From Oxalobacteraceae sp. CFBP 13730 (lineage in GTDB: Bacteria; Pseudomonadota; Gammaproteobacteria; Burkholderiales; Burkholderiaceae_D): DNA of 64,000 nt. Made by a program: the position numbers and the translations under genes. Location of the stretch: the NCBI GenBank assembly GCA_014841835.1, contig JACYUQ010000002.1, forward strand, positions 1,054,001 through 1,118,000, read 5' to 3'. Of this stretch, positions 1 to 8,608 are shown one piece after another (position 1 is the first letter of the stretch; each line of letters begins with the position of its first letter). The notes under the pieces were generated by a model. It was not told the DNA's origin. It was given only the letters and a program-made list of their open reading frames with translations, and made no database searches.

Positions 1-1
1 G

Positions 2-1138
2 CTGTACAACCGCCGCAACGTGCTGACCACACCGCAGCCGGTCGGCATCTCGGGTGGCCTCTTGGGCGCGACCGGTGTGGTCAACCACCTGCAACTGTAC
101 GCGCAGGTGATCGAGCCGCCGGTGTACGTGTGCGGCCCGACCGGCTCGACCTTCCATTCGGCCGCGATCCGCCTCAAGCTCAAGATGGACCTGGTATCGC
201 TGGCGCCGGCCACCAATTCGCTGGTCGGACTGGGCCTGCTGCAAAGCGCGTCGGTCGCCATCGGCAAGCTCGACGTGTACGTGGAAGTCGCGCGCGGCCA
301 GGGCAGCTTGACCGCCGTGGACGCTGCCACCAGGGCCGTCACGCTGCAGGTGGCGCCTGGCGTGTCCGACATCTTCATCGGCAAGATCGACGACAGCGTG
401 TTCTTCAACCGCAGCCGCGCAATCCTCGACGCGGACGTCGACTTCGGCACCATCGGTTCGCTCCAGGCCGCAGCGCTGGGGCTGGTGTCGGTGAACATCC
501 CGCTCGACATCAAGAGCATCGTGCGCGGCCAGGCGCCGTTCGCGACGAGCGTCACGATGTCGGGCACGTTCCCGCAAACGCGCACCGTGGCCTCGAGCAC
601 GACGTTCATCACGAACGCGGCCAACAGCCTGGTGACAAACCTGCAGGTGCGCAGCATGCCTGCCCTGGGCGTGGTGCAGGGCGCAGTCGAACCGCTGGTC
701 AAGACACTGGTCAAGAATGTGGTCAGCCCGCTGATCGCGCCGGTGCTGAGTGGCGTGGCCGATCCGCTGCTCAAGCTGCTCGGCATCGGCCTGGGCGAAA
801 TCGTGGTGACGGTCGAAGGCATCTGCCAGACTTGTGACGACTTCAAGCTGACCAAGGCGGTCGACAAGGCCAACGCCACGCCGGGCAGCACGATCCTGTA
901 TACGATCACGTTCCAGAACAGCGGCACCACGACGCTGACACAACTGAAGATCGAAGACAGCACACCGGCCTTTACGACTTACGCTGACAGCAGCTGCGGT
1001 ACGCTGCCCGCCAGTCTGGCCTGCACGGTGTCCGTCAAGCCCGACGTGGGCGCAAACGGCAAGGTCGAATGGGGGATCACGGGCACACTGGCGCCAGGGG
1101 CCAGTGGCACGGTCACAGTGACGGTAAAAGTGCAATAA
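2..1138 (+). CDS. 3' part of a DUF11-domain surface/exported protein (5' end outside window)
   Basis: The reading frame is already open at the left edge (first full codon at base 2) and ends at TAA 1136-1138, so this is the C-terminal part of a longer protein. A GTG at 20 could act as a start but has no ribosome binding site, and the frame continues upstream of it. The visible 370 or so residues hold a long hydrophobic, alanine/valine-rich beta-type region. A Cys-Gln-Thr-Cys pair follows. The last roughly 85 residues form one DUF11-like repeat, with a PGSTILYTITFQNSG-type strand and a terminal GASGTVTVTV segment. DUF11 repeats are Ig-like modules of secreted or wall-anchored proteins. Similar tails occur on TadG-like pilus or membrane proteins, but the N-terminal part needed to decide is missing. 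Confidence 0.6.
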   Translation: MYNRRNVLTTPQPVGISGGLLGATGVVNHLQLYAQVIEPPVYVCGPTGSTFHSAAIRLKLKMDLVSLAPATNSLVGLGLLQSASVAIGKLDVYVEVARGQGSLTAVDAATRAVTLQVAPGVSDIFIGKIDDSVFFNRSRAILDADVDFGTIGSLQAAALGLVSVNIPLDIKSIVRGQAPFATSVTMSGTFPQTRTVASSTTFITNAANSLVTNLQVRSMPALGVVQGAVEPLVKTLVKNVVSPLIAPVLSGVADPLLKLLGIGLGEIVVTVEGICQTCDDFKLTKAVDKANATPGSTILYTITFQNSGTTTLTQLKIEDSTPAFTTYADSSCGTLPASLACTVSVKPDVGANGKVEWGITGTLAPGASGTVTVTVKVQ

Positions 1139-1156
1139 TGCACCATTTCCCATCAC

Positions 1157-1208
1157 CACAAGTTACAATGAAGAAACGACTTATCGCGTTTCACTATCGT
1201 AACTTGTG
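1157..1208. repeat. 10-bp inverted repeat, arms 42 bp apart
   Basis: The arms cacaagttac (1157-1166) and gtaacttgtg (1199-1208) are perfect reverse complements, separated by 32 bp, so their centres lie 42 bp or about four helical turns apart. They sit in the 228-bp gap between the DUF11 gene and the HTH-receiver gene. The arms are AT-rich and have no T tract, so this looks more like a pair of protein-binding sites than a terminator. Binding by the downstream HTH protein is only a guess. Confidence 0.4.
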
Positions 1209-1321
1209 ATAATTTGATAGATTGCTGACTTGCCTATGCGTATTAGTTGCGCATCCAGGCGGCTTGATTCGGCTTTTCCCGATGCGCTCTCACCATGAGG
1301 ACGCGGTCGGGAAGGTTGATC

Positions 1322-1343
1322 AGCCTCTGGTCGGGAGGCTTTT
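1322..1343 (+). terminator. Small hairpin with T-tract in the leader of the HTH-receiver gene
   Basis: The arms agcctc (1322-1327) and gaggct (1335-1340) form a 6-bp stem with a 7-nt loop, followed by a short T run (1340-1343), 23 bp before the ATG at 1367. It could be a weak terminator or attenuator, but the stem is short and the T run brief. Confidence 0.3.
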
Positions 1344-1366
1344 AACTACCTGCACAATTCTATTAC

Positions 1367-2026
1367 ATGATATCGCACAGCAGCCCAGCGCCGGCGTCGG
1401 CCGACCCCGCTTCCGCAGAAGTCTGCTCGACCAAGGAGGCCGCGAGCCTGCTCGGCGTGTCGCACCGGACCGTGCAACTCTGGGTCGAAAGCGGCGTGCT
1501 GCAAGCCTGGAAAACCGCCGGCGGTCACCGCCGTATTCTGCTCACATCGGTGCACCGCCTGGTCGCGCAGCGCAATCATGCGGTAACTGGCGGTCAACCT
1601 GCGCCATCGCCCAATGTCAGGTCGGCACCCGCCGGCCGGCGCATCGTGATGGCCGACGACGATGCCACCCTGCTGCGCCTGTACGAGCTGGAAATCTCTG
1701 GCTGGGGACTGGCTGCGCAGCTGATCAAGGCGCGCGACGGTTTCGACGCGCTGATCCGGATCGGCGAAGCGCGGCCCGACCTCCTGATCAGCGACCTGAA
1801 CATGCCGGGCATGGATGGTTTCCGGATGGTGCGCACGCTGCGCGCCGACCCGCGCTACCGCAGCATGGCCATCATCGTCATCAGCGGACTCGATCGTGCG
1901 ACGATCACGTCGATGGGTCTGCCCGATGACATCCCGGTATTTTCCAAGCCGGTGCGCTTTCCTGAATTGCGCGACCGGATCGAACACATCTTCAGTGACA
2001 TGGACGCGGCGGCGACGCCGGACTGA
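1367..2026 (+). CDS. HTH (MerR/excisionase-type) protein with C-terminal receiver domain
   Basis: This 219-residue cytoplasmic regulator has an unusual order: DNA-binding domain first, receiver second. Residues about 20-65 form a MerR/excisionase-like winged helix (STKEAASLLGVSHRTVQLWV, then GGHRR). After a short linker, residues about 90-210 form a CheY-like receiver with the acidic DDD pocket, a phospho-acceptor Asp in the LLISDLNMPGMDG segment and the conserved Lys in FSKPV, so it should be phosphorylatable. The start is ATG at 1367. The next gene, 13 bp downstream on the same strand, is a GAF-PAS histidine kinase and is the likely partner. Domain calls are firm; the regulated genes and input signal are unknown. 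Confidence 0.85.
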   Translation: MISHSSPAPASADPASAEVCSTKEAASLLGVSHRTVQLWVESGVLQAWKTAGGHRRILLTSVHRLVAQRNHAVTGGQPAPSPNVRSAPAGRRIVMADDDATLLRLYELEISGWGLAAQLIKARDGFDALIRIGEARPDLLISDLNMPGMDGFRMVRTLRADPRYRSMAIIVISGLDRATITSMGLPDDIPVFSKPVRFPELRDRIEHIFSDMDAAATPD

Positions 2027-2039
2027 CAGGACCCACATC

Positions 2040-3650
2040 ATGCACACCAAGCCGGACCGACGCCCACTGGTTGCCCCGACTTCGGCTGCGCTGCATGCCG
2101 TTCCCCAGTCCGACCAGGCACGCGTCCTCGCGCTGCACGAGCTGGCCCTGCTCGACACCCCGCCCGAAGAACGGTTCGACCGCATCACGCGTCTGGCCTG
2201 CCGCCTGCTCGGCGTGCCCATCTCGCTGATCGCCCTGGTCGACGCCGACCGCCAGTGGTTCAAATCGCGCGTCGGTATCGACCTGCACGAAACCACGCGC
2301 GTGACCTCGTTCTGCACCCACACGATCCATCATGAAGACGGCCTGGTCGTCGATGACGCGCGCCTCGATCCTCGTTTTGCCAACAACCCGTTCGTCACCG
2401 GTGCGCCCGACGTGCGCTTCTATGCCGGCATTCCACTGGCCGCGCCGGACGGCAGCCCGGTCGGGGCACTGTGCGTGATCGATACCCAGGTACGCCATTT
2501 CGATGACGAACAGATGGCCACGCTGCGCGACCTGGCCGCCATCGCCGGCGACGAGCTGCGTGCGCGGCCGGCAGGTCGCCCCGCCCCCGAAGGCTGGGAA
2601 AAAGCGCTGGTGGCCCACCTGCCCGACGGCATCCTGATGCTCAATGCGCAAGGCAATATCGTGGCCGCCAACCCGGCAGCCGAATCGCTGTTCGGCGCCA
2701 GCGGCCCGATGCTCACCGGCCGGCCGCTGCGCGAATTGATGGACGAAGACCTGTTGCGCCGGCGCCGCACGGGCCAGCTGCGCGAAGGCACGCGCTACGA
2801 GGCGCTGGCGCGGCGCCTGGATGGCAGCCGCTTCCCGATCGAGTTTTCCTACTGCCGCATGACGTGGGCGGCGCGGCCGAAGTTTGCCGTGACGGTGCGC
2901 GACATTTCGCAGCGGCGCGCCGCCGAAGAGCGCAACCGCGCGACCGATGAGCGGCGTCGGCGCCATTTCGCGACGGCCACCCATGAGCTGCGCACACCGA
3001 TGTCGAGCGTGCTGGGCTTTTCGGAATTGCTGCTCAAGCGCGAGTTCGATCCCGTTGTCAGCCGCGAACTGGTCGAGATCATCCACCGCGAATCGGCCCG
3101 CCTGGTCAGCCTGGTGAACCAGCTGCTCGATCTGGCGCGCATCGAAGCGGGCGGCATCGACGAACTGCGGATCGACGCCGTCCCGGTGGCCGATCTGGTG
3201 ACCCGGACGCTGGCATGCCTGGAAGGCCTCGGCCAGGCGCACCGTGTCAGCACCGACATCGTGCCCGGCCTGCCACCGCTGGCGGCCGACGCCCAGAAGA
3301 TGCAGCAGGCGCTGACCAACATCGTCAGCAACAGCATCAAATACTCTGCGCCCGGCACACCGATTTCACTGAGCGCCGCGCCCGAACAATGGGGCGAGCG
3401 GCCGATGGTGGCGATCCGCGTGCGTGACCGCGGCATCGGCATGACACCCCAGCAGCAGGCCCAGGTCTTCGAGGCGTTCTATCGGGTGGACGGCGATTCG
3501 GCGGCGCCAGGCAGTGGCCTGGGGCTGACGATCCTGAAGGAGATCGTCGATCTGCACGGCGGGCGTATCGCGCTCGAATCCGAACTCGGCGTGGGCACCG
3601 ATGTCACGCTCTACCTGCCCGTGGTGGGCGGGCAGGATGGCGCAACCTAG
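2040..3650 (+). CDS. GAF-PAS sensor histidine kinase (copy 1)
   Basis: This 536-residue cytoplasmic histidine kinase has no membrane segments. A GAF domain (about 45-175) carries the DTPPEERFDRITRLA start and the DRQWFKSR/FCTHTI motifs typical of GAF kinases of this family. A PAS domain (about 190-300) follows, then HisKA with His315 in the THELRTP box, and an HATPase domain (about 415-530) with N, G1 and GLGLTI motifs. The ATG at 2040 was chosen because it lies 13 bp after the stop of the HTH-receiver gene and follows an acagga sequence; the frame is open further upstream but overlaps that gene. It is strongly similar along its whole length to the kinase at 3923-5512, so the two are tandem paralogues. 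Confidence 0.9.
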   Translation: MHTKPDRRPLVAPTSAALHAVPQSDQARVLALHELALLDTPPEERFDRITRLACRLLGVPISLIALVDADRQWFKSRVGIDLHETTRVTSFCTHTIHHEDGLVVDDARLDPRFANNPFVTGAPDVRFYAGIPLAAPDGSPVGALCVIDTQVRHFDDEQMATLRDLAAIAGDELRARPAGRPAPEGWEKALVAHLPDGILMLNAQGNIVAANPAAESLFGASGPMLTGRPLRELMDEDLLRRRRTGQLREGTRYEALARRLDGSRFPIEFSYCRMTWAARPKFAVTVRDISQRRAAEERNRATDERRRRHFATATHELRTPMSSVLGFSELLLKREFDPVVSRELVEIIHRESARLVSLVNQLLDLARIEAGGIDELRIDAVPVADLVTRTLACLEGLGQAHRVSTDIVPGLPPLAADAQKMQQALTNIVSNSIKYSAPGTPISLSAAPEQWGERPMVAIRVRDRGIGMTPQQQAQVFEAFYRVDGDSAAPGSGLGLTILKEIVDLHGGRIALESELGVGTDVTLYLPVVGGQDGAT

Positions 3651-3712
3651 GCGCGCCGGTCACGCAGCTGTTGCACGTGCTCATCGCGCGTTACCAGACA
3701 CAGCGGTTTGTC

Positions 3713-3740
3713 TTGACAGTCCAATGTGAACCGGTAAAAT
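3713..3740 (+). promoter_or_regulatory. Sigma-70 type promoter for the second GAF-PAS kinase
   Basis: A perfect -35 box TTGACA (3713-3718) is followed after 16 bp by TAAAAT (3735-3740), five of six bases matching the -10 consensus. The downstream kinase starts at 3923, giving a leader of about 175 nt. This suggests the second kinase has its own promoter rather than depending on read-through from the first. Confidence 0.55.
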
Positions 3741-3922
3741 CAGCACGCATGAAAATTGCCACTTATTAAGGCATCAGCGCACCTGCCGACGACCTCCCGG
3801 TCTGTTGTCCTCACGCGACACGCGGCCGGGCACCACGGCGTGCCCCTGACCAAGCCAGCGCCGCTCTGCCTGACGCAGTGGCATCGGCGTCCCCCGGCTC
3901 CCGAGACGATCCCGCACACCCC

Positions 3923-5512
3923 ATGATGAACGAGACGCCGCAACACGACTGCCCTACTGCCGCCCCCTTGCCACCGGACGAAGCCCGGCGCCACGGAGTG
4001 CTGCTCGACCTGAATCTGCTCGACACGCCGCCGCAAGCCTCGTTCGATCGCATCACGCGCATGGCGACGCACCTGTTCAAGGTGCCTATCGCGCTCGTGA
4101 GCCTGATCGACACCGATCGCCAGTGGTTCAAGTCGCGCGTCGGCCTGGCGCTGACCGAGACGCCCCGCTCGGTATCGTTCTGCGCCCATGCCATCCTGCA
4201 GGACGACGTGATGGTCGTGCAGGATGCCAGTGCCGACCCGCGTTTCGCGGACAATCCGCTGGTGCGCGGCGAGACGGCGGCGCGCTTCTATTCCGGTGCG
4301 CCGATCGACGTGGGCGACGGCGTGCGCATCGGCACGCTGTGCATCATCGACACCGTGCCACGCGTATTCTCGGACGCCGACCGCGCGCTGTTGCGCGACC
4401 TGGCAGGCATGGTGGCCGGCGAAATCGCCACGATCGAACTGCGCGCTGCCTGCGACCGGGAACGCAGCAGCGCACGCGCACTGCGCACGCTGCTCGAACA
4501 CCTGCCCGACGCCGTGCTGCTGCTCGACGCCGGTGGCCGGATCCAGTCGTGCAATCCGGCAGCCGAAGCGTTGTTCGGCTCGCCCTGCGCCGTCCTGACT
4601 GGCCAGTCGTCGGCTGTCCTGATCGGCATGGCGCCGCAGGTGGTCAAGCGCCATGAGGGCAATGCCCGGCGTGTGAACGGCAGCAGTTTTGCCGCCGAGA
4701 TCTCGATCGCGGCGATGACGCTCGACGACCATGTGCATCTGGTGGCGACCGTACGCGACATGGACAGCCTGCGCGCGGAACGCGAGCGGGTGCGCGCTGC
4801 GAACCAGCGGCGCCACGATTACTTTCGCACCGCCAGCCACGAACTGCGCACGCCGATGGCCAGCATCCTCGGGTTTTCCGAGTTGCTCCTCAAGCGCGAG
4901 TTCGATGCCGCCACCGGCCGCGAGCTGATCGACATCATCCACCGCCAGGCCACGCGCCTGATCGCCCTGGTGAACCAGATGCTCGACCTGGCCCGCATCG
5001 ATGCGGGCGGCGCGGCCCAGCTGCAGCCGACGCTGCTGGATCTGCCCGATCTGATGGCCAGGATCAAGGGTGGGCTTGCCGATGATGCGCAAGCAGAACG
5101 GATCGCGCTGAGCATGGCGCCCGACCTGCCGCCCGTGACGGCCGACGCCGCGCGCGTGCAGCAGGCGCTGGGCCATATCGTGAGCAATGCACTGGCCTAC
5201 TCGGCACCGGACAGCGTCGTCGACGTGCGCATTTCGCAGCAGGAACGTGCCGGCCAGGCGGGCGCCGCAGTGCGGATCCGCGACCAGGGCGTGGGCATGA
5301 CGCCGGAGCAGCGCAAGCAGGTTTGCGACGCGTTCTGGCGCGCCAACGCACTGCCCGACGTGCCGGGCAACGGCCTGGGCATGACCATCGTGCGCGAGAT
5401 CGTCAGCGCGCATGGCGGCGTGATCGAGATCGTGTCGGCGCCGGGGGATGGTACTGAAGTTGCCTTGTGGTTGCCTGCGCGCGCCGGTGTCGGGGATGCA
5501 GCAGCTGTCTGA
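3923..5512 (+). CDS. GAF-PAS sensor histidine kinase (copy 2)
   Basis: This 529-residue soluble histidine kinase has the same plan as the gene at 2040: GAF (about 30-160, with DRQWFKSR and FCAHAI motifs), PAS (about 175-290), HisKA with His306 in SHELRTP, then HATPase with a GNGLGMTI G2 box. The ATG pair at 3923/3926 is taken as the start; a GTG at 3878 in the same frame would add 15 residues. No strong ribosome binding site decides between them. The two kinases share nearly identical HisKA helices (GFSELLLKREFD) but diverge in GAF and PAS, as expected for a duplication with changed input. No response regulator follows it, so the HTH-receiver protein at 1367 may serve both. Confidence 0.88.
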   Translation: MMNETPQHDCPTAAPLPPDEARRHGVLLDLNLLDTPPQASFDRITRMATHLFKVPIALVSLIDTDRQWFKSRVGLALTETPRSVSFCAHAILQDDVMVVQDASADPRFADNPLVRGETAARFYSGAPIDVGDGVRIGTLCIIDTVPRVFSDADRALLRDLAGMVAGEIATIELRAACDRERSSARALRTLLEHLPDAVLLLDAGGRIQSCNPAAEALFGSPCAVLTGQSSAVLIGMAPQVVKRHEGNARRVNGSSFAAEISIAAMTLDDHVHLVATVRDMDSLRAERERVRAANQRRHDYFRTASHELRTPMASILGFSELLLKREFDAATGRELIDIIHRQATRLIALVNQMLDLARIDAGGAAQLQPTLLDLPDLMARIKGGLADDAQAERIALSMAPDLPPVTADAARVQQALGHIVSNALAYSAPDSVVDVRISQQERAGQAGAAVRIRDQGVGMTPEQRKQVCDAFWRANALPDVPGNGLGMTIVREIVSAHGGVIEIVSAPGDGTEVALWLPARAGVGDAAAV

Positions 5513-5933
5513 TACACGCGATTCTGGTGGACGATGACCAGGCCGGCCAGCGATTGCCGATTGGCCCCAGTCTGCGCGCAGTGCACGGCCGGCGGTCGCC
5601 ACGCCTGTGCGGCGCCTCACGCATCTCCATGCACAGAGACCAGATGCCCCAGCCGTGAAACCGGCTCGACCAGCGCTTGCAACGGCGAGTGGTCTACAGA
5701 AAATGCCCGCTTCCAGCAGCGCGTGAAGCGTGACATACGTGGCGACGCGGTTTTCTTGGGGATTGGGAAGGCCTGACCCTCCCCATGAACATTTCTGGTT
5801 CCCTGCGTGTTGACGCAGCCTGCGCCAGTGGCAATCGTTAACTGGATGCATACATCAGGCTTCTGACAAGCTTCAGTCAATGTCATGAACAGCTTCAATT
5901 TTGCCTCATCAAACGGCAGCTTTTGAAATTTAT
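5513..5933. other. Non-coding gap, possible decayed gene remnant
   Basis: No intact gene is apparent in these 421 bp. On the minus strand around 5617-5776, two adjacent reading frames give protein-like text that joins only if a frameshift is allowed (TLHALLEAGIF in one frame, then SPLQALVEPVSRLGHLVSV in the next). This may be the remnant of a broken gene; I do not recognise the family. Confidence 0.3.
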
Positions 5934-5945
5934 ATAAGCGCTTAT
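5934..5945. promoter_or_regulatory. Palindromic operator upstream of marR-like gene
   Basis: ataagcgcttat is a perfect 12-bp palindrome, 24 bp before the chosen MarR start. Short AT-rich palindromes next to the gene are the usual site of MarR autoregulation, so this is the likely operator of the regulator-protease pair. Confidence 0.55.
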
Positions 5946-5968
5946 GTAAATAAGTGTATGATCAAAAT

Positions 5969-6445
5969 ATGAAACAAGGACTCGGCACCAAGTTGCGCCA
6001 TCTTATCGAGCTGCTCGACGGCGCAGTGGCGGCTTCCTATACGGAGGCCGGCCTGAATTACCGCCCGCGCTATACCCCCGTCATGCGCGCACTGGCGGTA
6101 CGTGAGCCGCGCACTATCGGCGACATTGCTGCAAGTGCCGGCATCACGCAGCCGGCGGCAACGCAGACCCTTGCATTGATGCTGAAGGAAGAGCTTGTTA
6201 TCCGCATGTCATCCGAAGATGGACGGCAAAAGCTGATCGGGTTGTCGGAACAAGGGCGCGCGCTGCTGCCGCAACTGCAGCGCTGCTGGGCGGCGACGAA
6301 TGCGGCCGCTGCGACGCTGGATGCAGATCTGGCCTACCCGCTGTCGGAAGTATTGGCGCAAGCAATTGCTGCGCTGGAAGCACGACCGTTCGGCGCACGG
6401 ATCCATGCCGCGCGCGAGCGAACCAACCACGAGGAGCCGTCATGA
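5969..6445 (+). CDS. MarR-family transcriptional regulator
   Basis: This is a 158-residue winged-helix regulator. The region around residues 40-100 has the MarR fold order, with the recognition part GDIAASAGITQPAATQTLALML followed by a wing rich in SSEDGRQKLIGLSEQG. Hydrophobic helices at both ends would dimerise. ATG 5969 is preferred; a GTG at 5954 adds five residues. The stop overlaps the next start by four bases (ATGA at 6442-6445), so the two genes are translationally coupled. The palindrome at 5934-5945 just upstream suggests autorepression. The ligand is unknown. Confidence 0.85.
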   Translation: MKQGLGTKLRHLIELLDGAVAASYTEAGLNYRPRYTPVMRALAVREPRTIGDIAASAGITQPAATQTLALMLKEELVIRMSSEDGRQKLIGLSEQGRALLPQLQRCWAATNAAAATLDADLAYPLSEVLAQAIAALEARPFGARIHAARERTNHEEPS

Positions 6446-7287
6446 CTACCCAGCACTATGCCGTACCGTCCGCAATGCCGCTGCGCACCCGCATCCTGCG
6501 CTATCCTCTGATCCTGGCGATCGTGGGCATCCTGGCGACAATCGTGCCGATGTTTGTCACGCTGGGTCTTACTGAAATCGTGCCGAAACCGCTGCGCCTC
6601 GGCTGGCCCATGCTGCTGTCGGCTGCTGTCGCGGTAGCTGGCTATCGCTGGTTTGTCATGCGTCTGGAACGCCGCCCGGTCACTGAGCTGGCTCTGGCTG
6701 GCGCGGGACGTGAACTATGGCGCGGACTCGGCATCGGCGTACTGCTCGTCGTTGCGACGTATTCGGTGTTGCTGGCCAGTGGCGCCTTCATCATCACTGG
6801 CGCAGTGGCGCCGGGTGTGCTGCTGAAGCCTTTTCCTGAACAAGTCATGGTGGCCATCTTCGAGGAGATCGTGTTCCGCGCCATTGTCTTTGGCATGCTG
6901 CAGAAATTCTGGGGCACGAAAATTGCGTTGGTCGTGTCGACCGTGATTTTTGTTGTCGCCCACATGCCGAACGAGGGTTTCAGCGTGCTGGGCGCGGCGA
7001 TGACGGCGGCGGCATCGCTTGCCCTCTCCGGCGCCTATCTGCTCTCTGGCCGTCTGTGGCTGCCGATCGGCCTGCATTTCGCATGGAATTTCTTGTGTGA
7101 TGCCGTGTTCGCAGTCTCTGTCTCCGGCCATCCCGCTCGCGGCTGGCTTCAGGTATCCACAAGCGGTCCAGCATGGCTGTCCGGAGGGGATTACGGCATT
7201 GAAGGCTCCATCATCACCGGCATCACCTGGTCCATGGCTGCCATCGTGCTGCTCGCGATCGCATACCGACGCGGTCACTGGCGCTGA
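6442..7287 (+). CDS. CPBP-family intramembrane glutamic-type protease (CAAX-like)
   Basis: This 281-residue polytopic membrane protein has about seven or eight hydrophobic segments. The CPBP/Abi signatures are all present: Glu141-Glu142 in FEEIVFR (EExxxR motif), His174 in HMPNEGF, and His212 in HFAWNF. These residues form the active site in Rce1-like proteases. Bacterial members act in bacteriocin self-immunity, membrane protein processing or stress signalling; the substrate here is not evident. Coupling to the MarR gene suggests that protease levels respond to a small molecule. Confidence 0.85.
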   Translation: MTTQHYAVPSAMPLRTRILRYPLILAIVGILATIVPMFVTLGLTEIVPKPLRLGWPMLLSAAVAVAGYRWFVMRLERRPVTELALAGAGRELWRGLGIGVLLVVATYSVLLASGAFIITGAVAPGVLLKPFPEQVMVAIFEEIVFRAIVFGMLQKFWGTKIALVVSTVIFVVAHMPNEGFSVLGAAMTAAASLALSGAYLLSGRLWLPIGLHFAWNFLCDAVFAVSVSGHPARGWLQVSTSGPAWLSGGDYGIEGSIITGITWSMAAIVLLAIAYRRGHWR

Positions 7288-7408
7288 GGCTGGCAGCGCT
7301 AACATTAACGATATTTAACGAATTAGCCACCCACGTTTAAGCCTGCGCCGGGCATAGTCGAAGGTAGGGAACAATACGCTCTCCACCTTGCAAACGGATC
7401 CGACACCC

Positions 7409-8602
7409 ATGCCCTCGATGACCCTTCCGCGCCGCCCGGCGCTGGCGACCGCCATAACGGCCGCCGCGCTGCTCTCAGCCTGCGGCAAAGACCCCAAGCC
7501 TGCCCCGCCAGCGGTGCCCGAAGTCGCCGTATTGACCATGGCCACCACGAACGTGGCGCTGAACATCGCCCTGCCCGGACGGACGGCGCCGTTCCTGCTG
7601 GCCGAGGTCCGGGCCCGGGTCGACGGTATCGTGCAGGAACGCCGCTTTACCGAAGGCGCCGACGTGCGCAAGGGCGAGCCGCTGTACCTGATCGATCCGG
7701 CGCCGTACCGCGCCGCCGTCAAGAGCGCCGAAGCCGAGTTGCAACGGGCGCAGGCGACGCTGGCCAGCAATGTGTCGCAACTGAACCGCAACCGCGTGCT
7801 GGTGAAAGAAAACGCGGTGAGCAAGCAGGAATTCGAGACCGCCGAGGCGGCGCAACTGGAAGCAGCTGCCGACGTCGCCGCGGCAAAGGCCGCACTGGAC
7901 GTGGCCCGCATCAACCTCGGCTACACCACCGTGACCGCGCCGATCGCGGGGCGCAGCAGTGTGTCGGCCGTGACCCAGGGTGCGTATGTGCAGGGCGGCG
8001 CGGCTACCCTGATGACGACGATCCAGCAGATCGATCCGATGTACGTCGATCTGCAGCAGTCGAGCAGCGAAGGCCTGGCGCTGCGGCGCGAGATCGCCGC
8101 CGGCCGCGTGCGCATGGAAGGTACCGACGCCGCCAAGGTCAGCCTGCAACTGGAAGACGGCAGCACTTACACCCGCAGCGGCACGCTCGCATTTTCGGGC
8201 GTGACGGTCGACCAGGCCACTGGGTCGGTCACGCTGCGCGCGCGCTTCCCGAACCCCGACAAACTGCTATTGCCCGGCATGTTCGTGCGCGCGAGCGTCA
8301 GCCAGGGTGTGCGTCAGGGGGTCATGCGCGTGCCCGCGACCGCCGTGACGCGCACGCCGCAGGGCACGGCCACCGTGATGGTCGTCGGCCAGGACAACAA
8401 GGCGGCACTGCGCACCGTGCGCACCGGCGCGCTGGTCGATGGTTTCTGGCTCGTCGATGACGGCCTCAAAGCCGGCGAACGCGTGATCGTCAGCGGCGTG
8501 CAGAAGCTGCGGCCTGGTACCGTGGTCAAGGTCGCCGCTGCACCGGCAGCGGCAGCACCAGCAGCGGCGCCTGCCGCAGCCACCGCCGCGCGCCAGGAAT
8601 AA
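7409..8602 (+). CDS. RND efflux periplasmic adaptor lipoprotein (AcrA/MexA type)
   Basis: This 397-residue membrane-fusion subunit begins with a lipoprotein signal ending in the lipobox LSAC-G, so it should be anchored to the inner membrane facing the periplasm. It has the expected order: barrel-sandwich half (VRARVDGIVQERRFTEGADV), alpha-helical hairpin (about 95-165), second barrel-sandwich half (TAPIAGRSS), beta-barrel and membrane-proximal domain. The tail is Ala/Pro-rich. ATG 7409 was chosen because it gives a proper signal; an in-frame TTG at 7388 adds seven residues. It is followed after 6 bp by the RND pump. Confidence 0.92.
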   Translation: MPSMTLPRRPALATAITAAALLSACGKDPKPAPPAVPEVAVLTMATTNVALNIALPGRTAPFLLAEVRARVDGIVQERRFTEGADVRKGEPLYLIDPAPYRAAVKSAEAELQRAQATLASNVSQLNRNRVLVKENAVSKQEFETAEAAQLEAAADVAAAKAALDVARINLGYTTVTAPIAGRSSVSAVTQGAYVQGGAATLMTTIQQIDPMYVDLQQSSSEGLALRREIAAGRVRMEGTDAAKVSLQLEDGSTYTRSGTLAFSGVTVDQATGSVTLRARFPNPDKLLLPGMFVRASVSQGVRQGVMRVPATAVTRTPQGTATVMVVGQDNKAALRTVRTGALVDGFWLVDDGLKAGERVIVSGVQKLRPGTVVKVAAAPAAAAPAAAPAAATAARQE

Positions 8603-8608
8603 ACCAAG

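Noticed and set aside
1210..1366. Cyclic-di-GMP riboswitch in the leader of the HTH-receiver gene
   Set aside because: The conserved core and tetraloop-receptor sequences are missing; only a small hairpin with a T run is visible.
3740..5851. A 703-codon antisense frame over the second GAF-PAS kinase
   Set aside because: Composition is typical of an antisense shadow, and the sense strand encodes a complete kinase.
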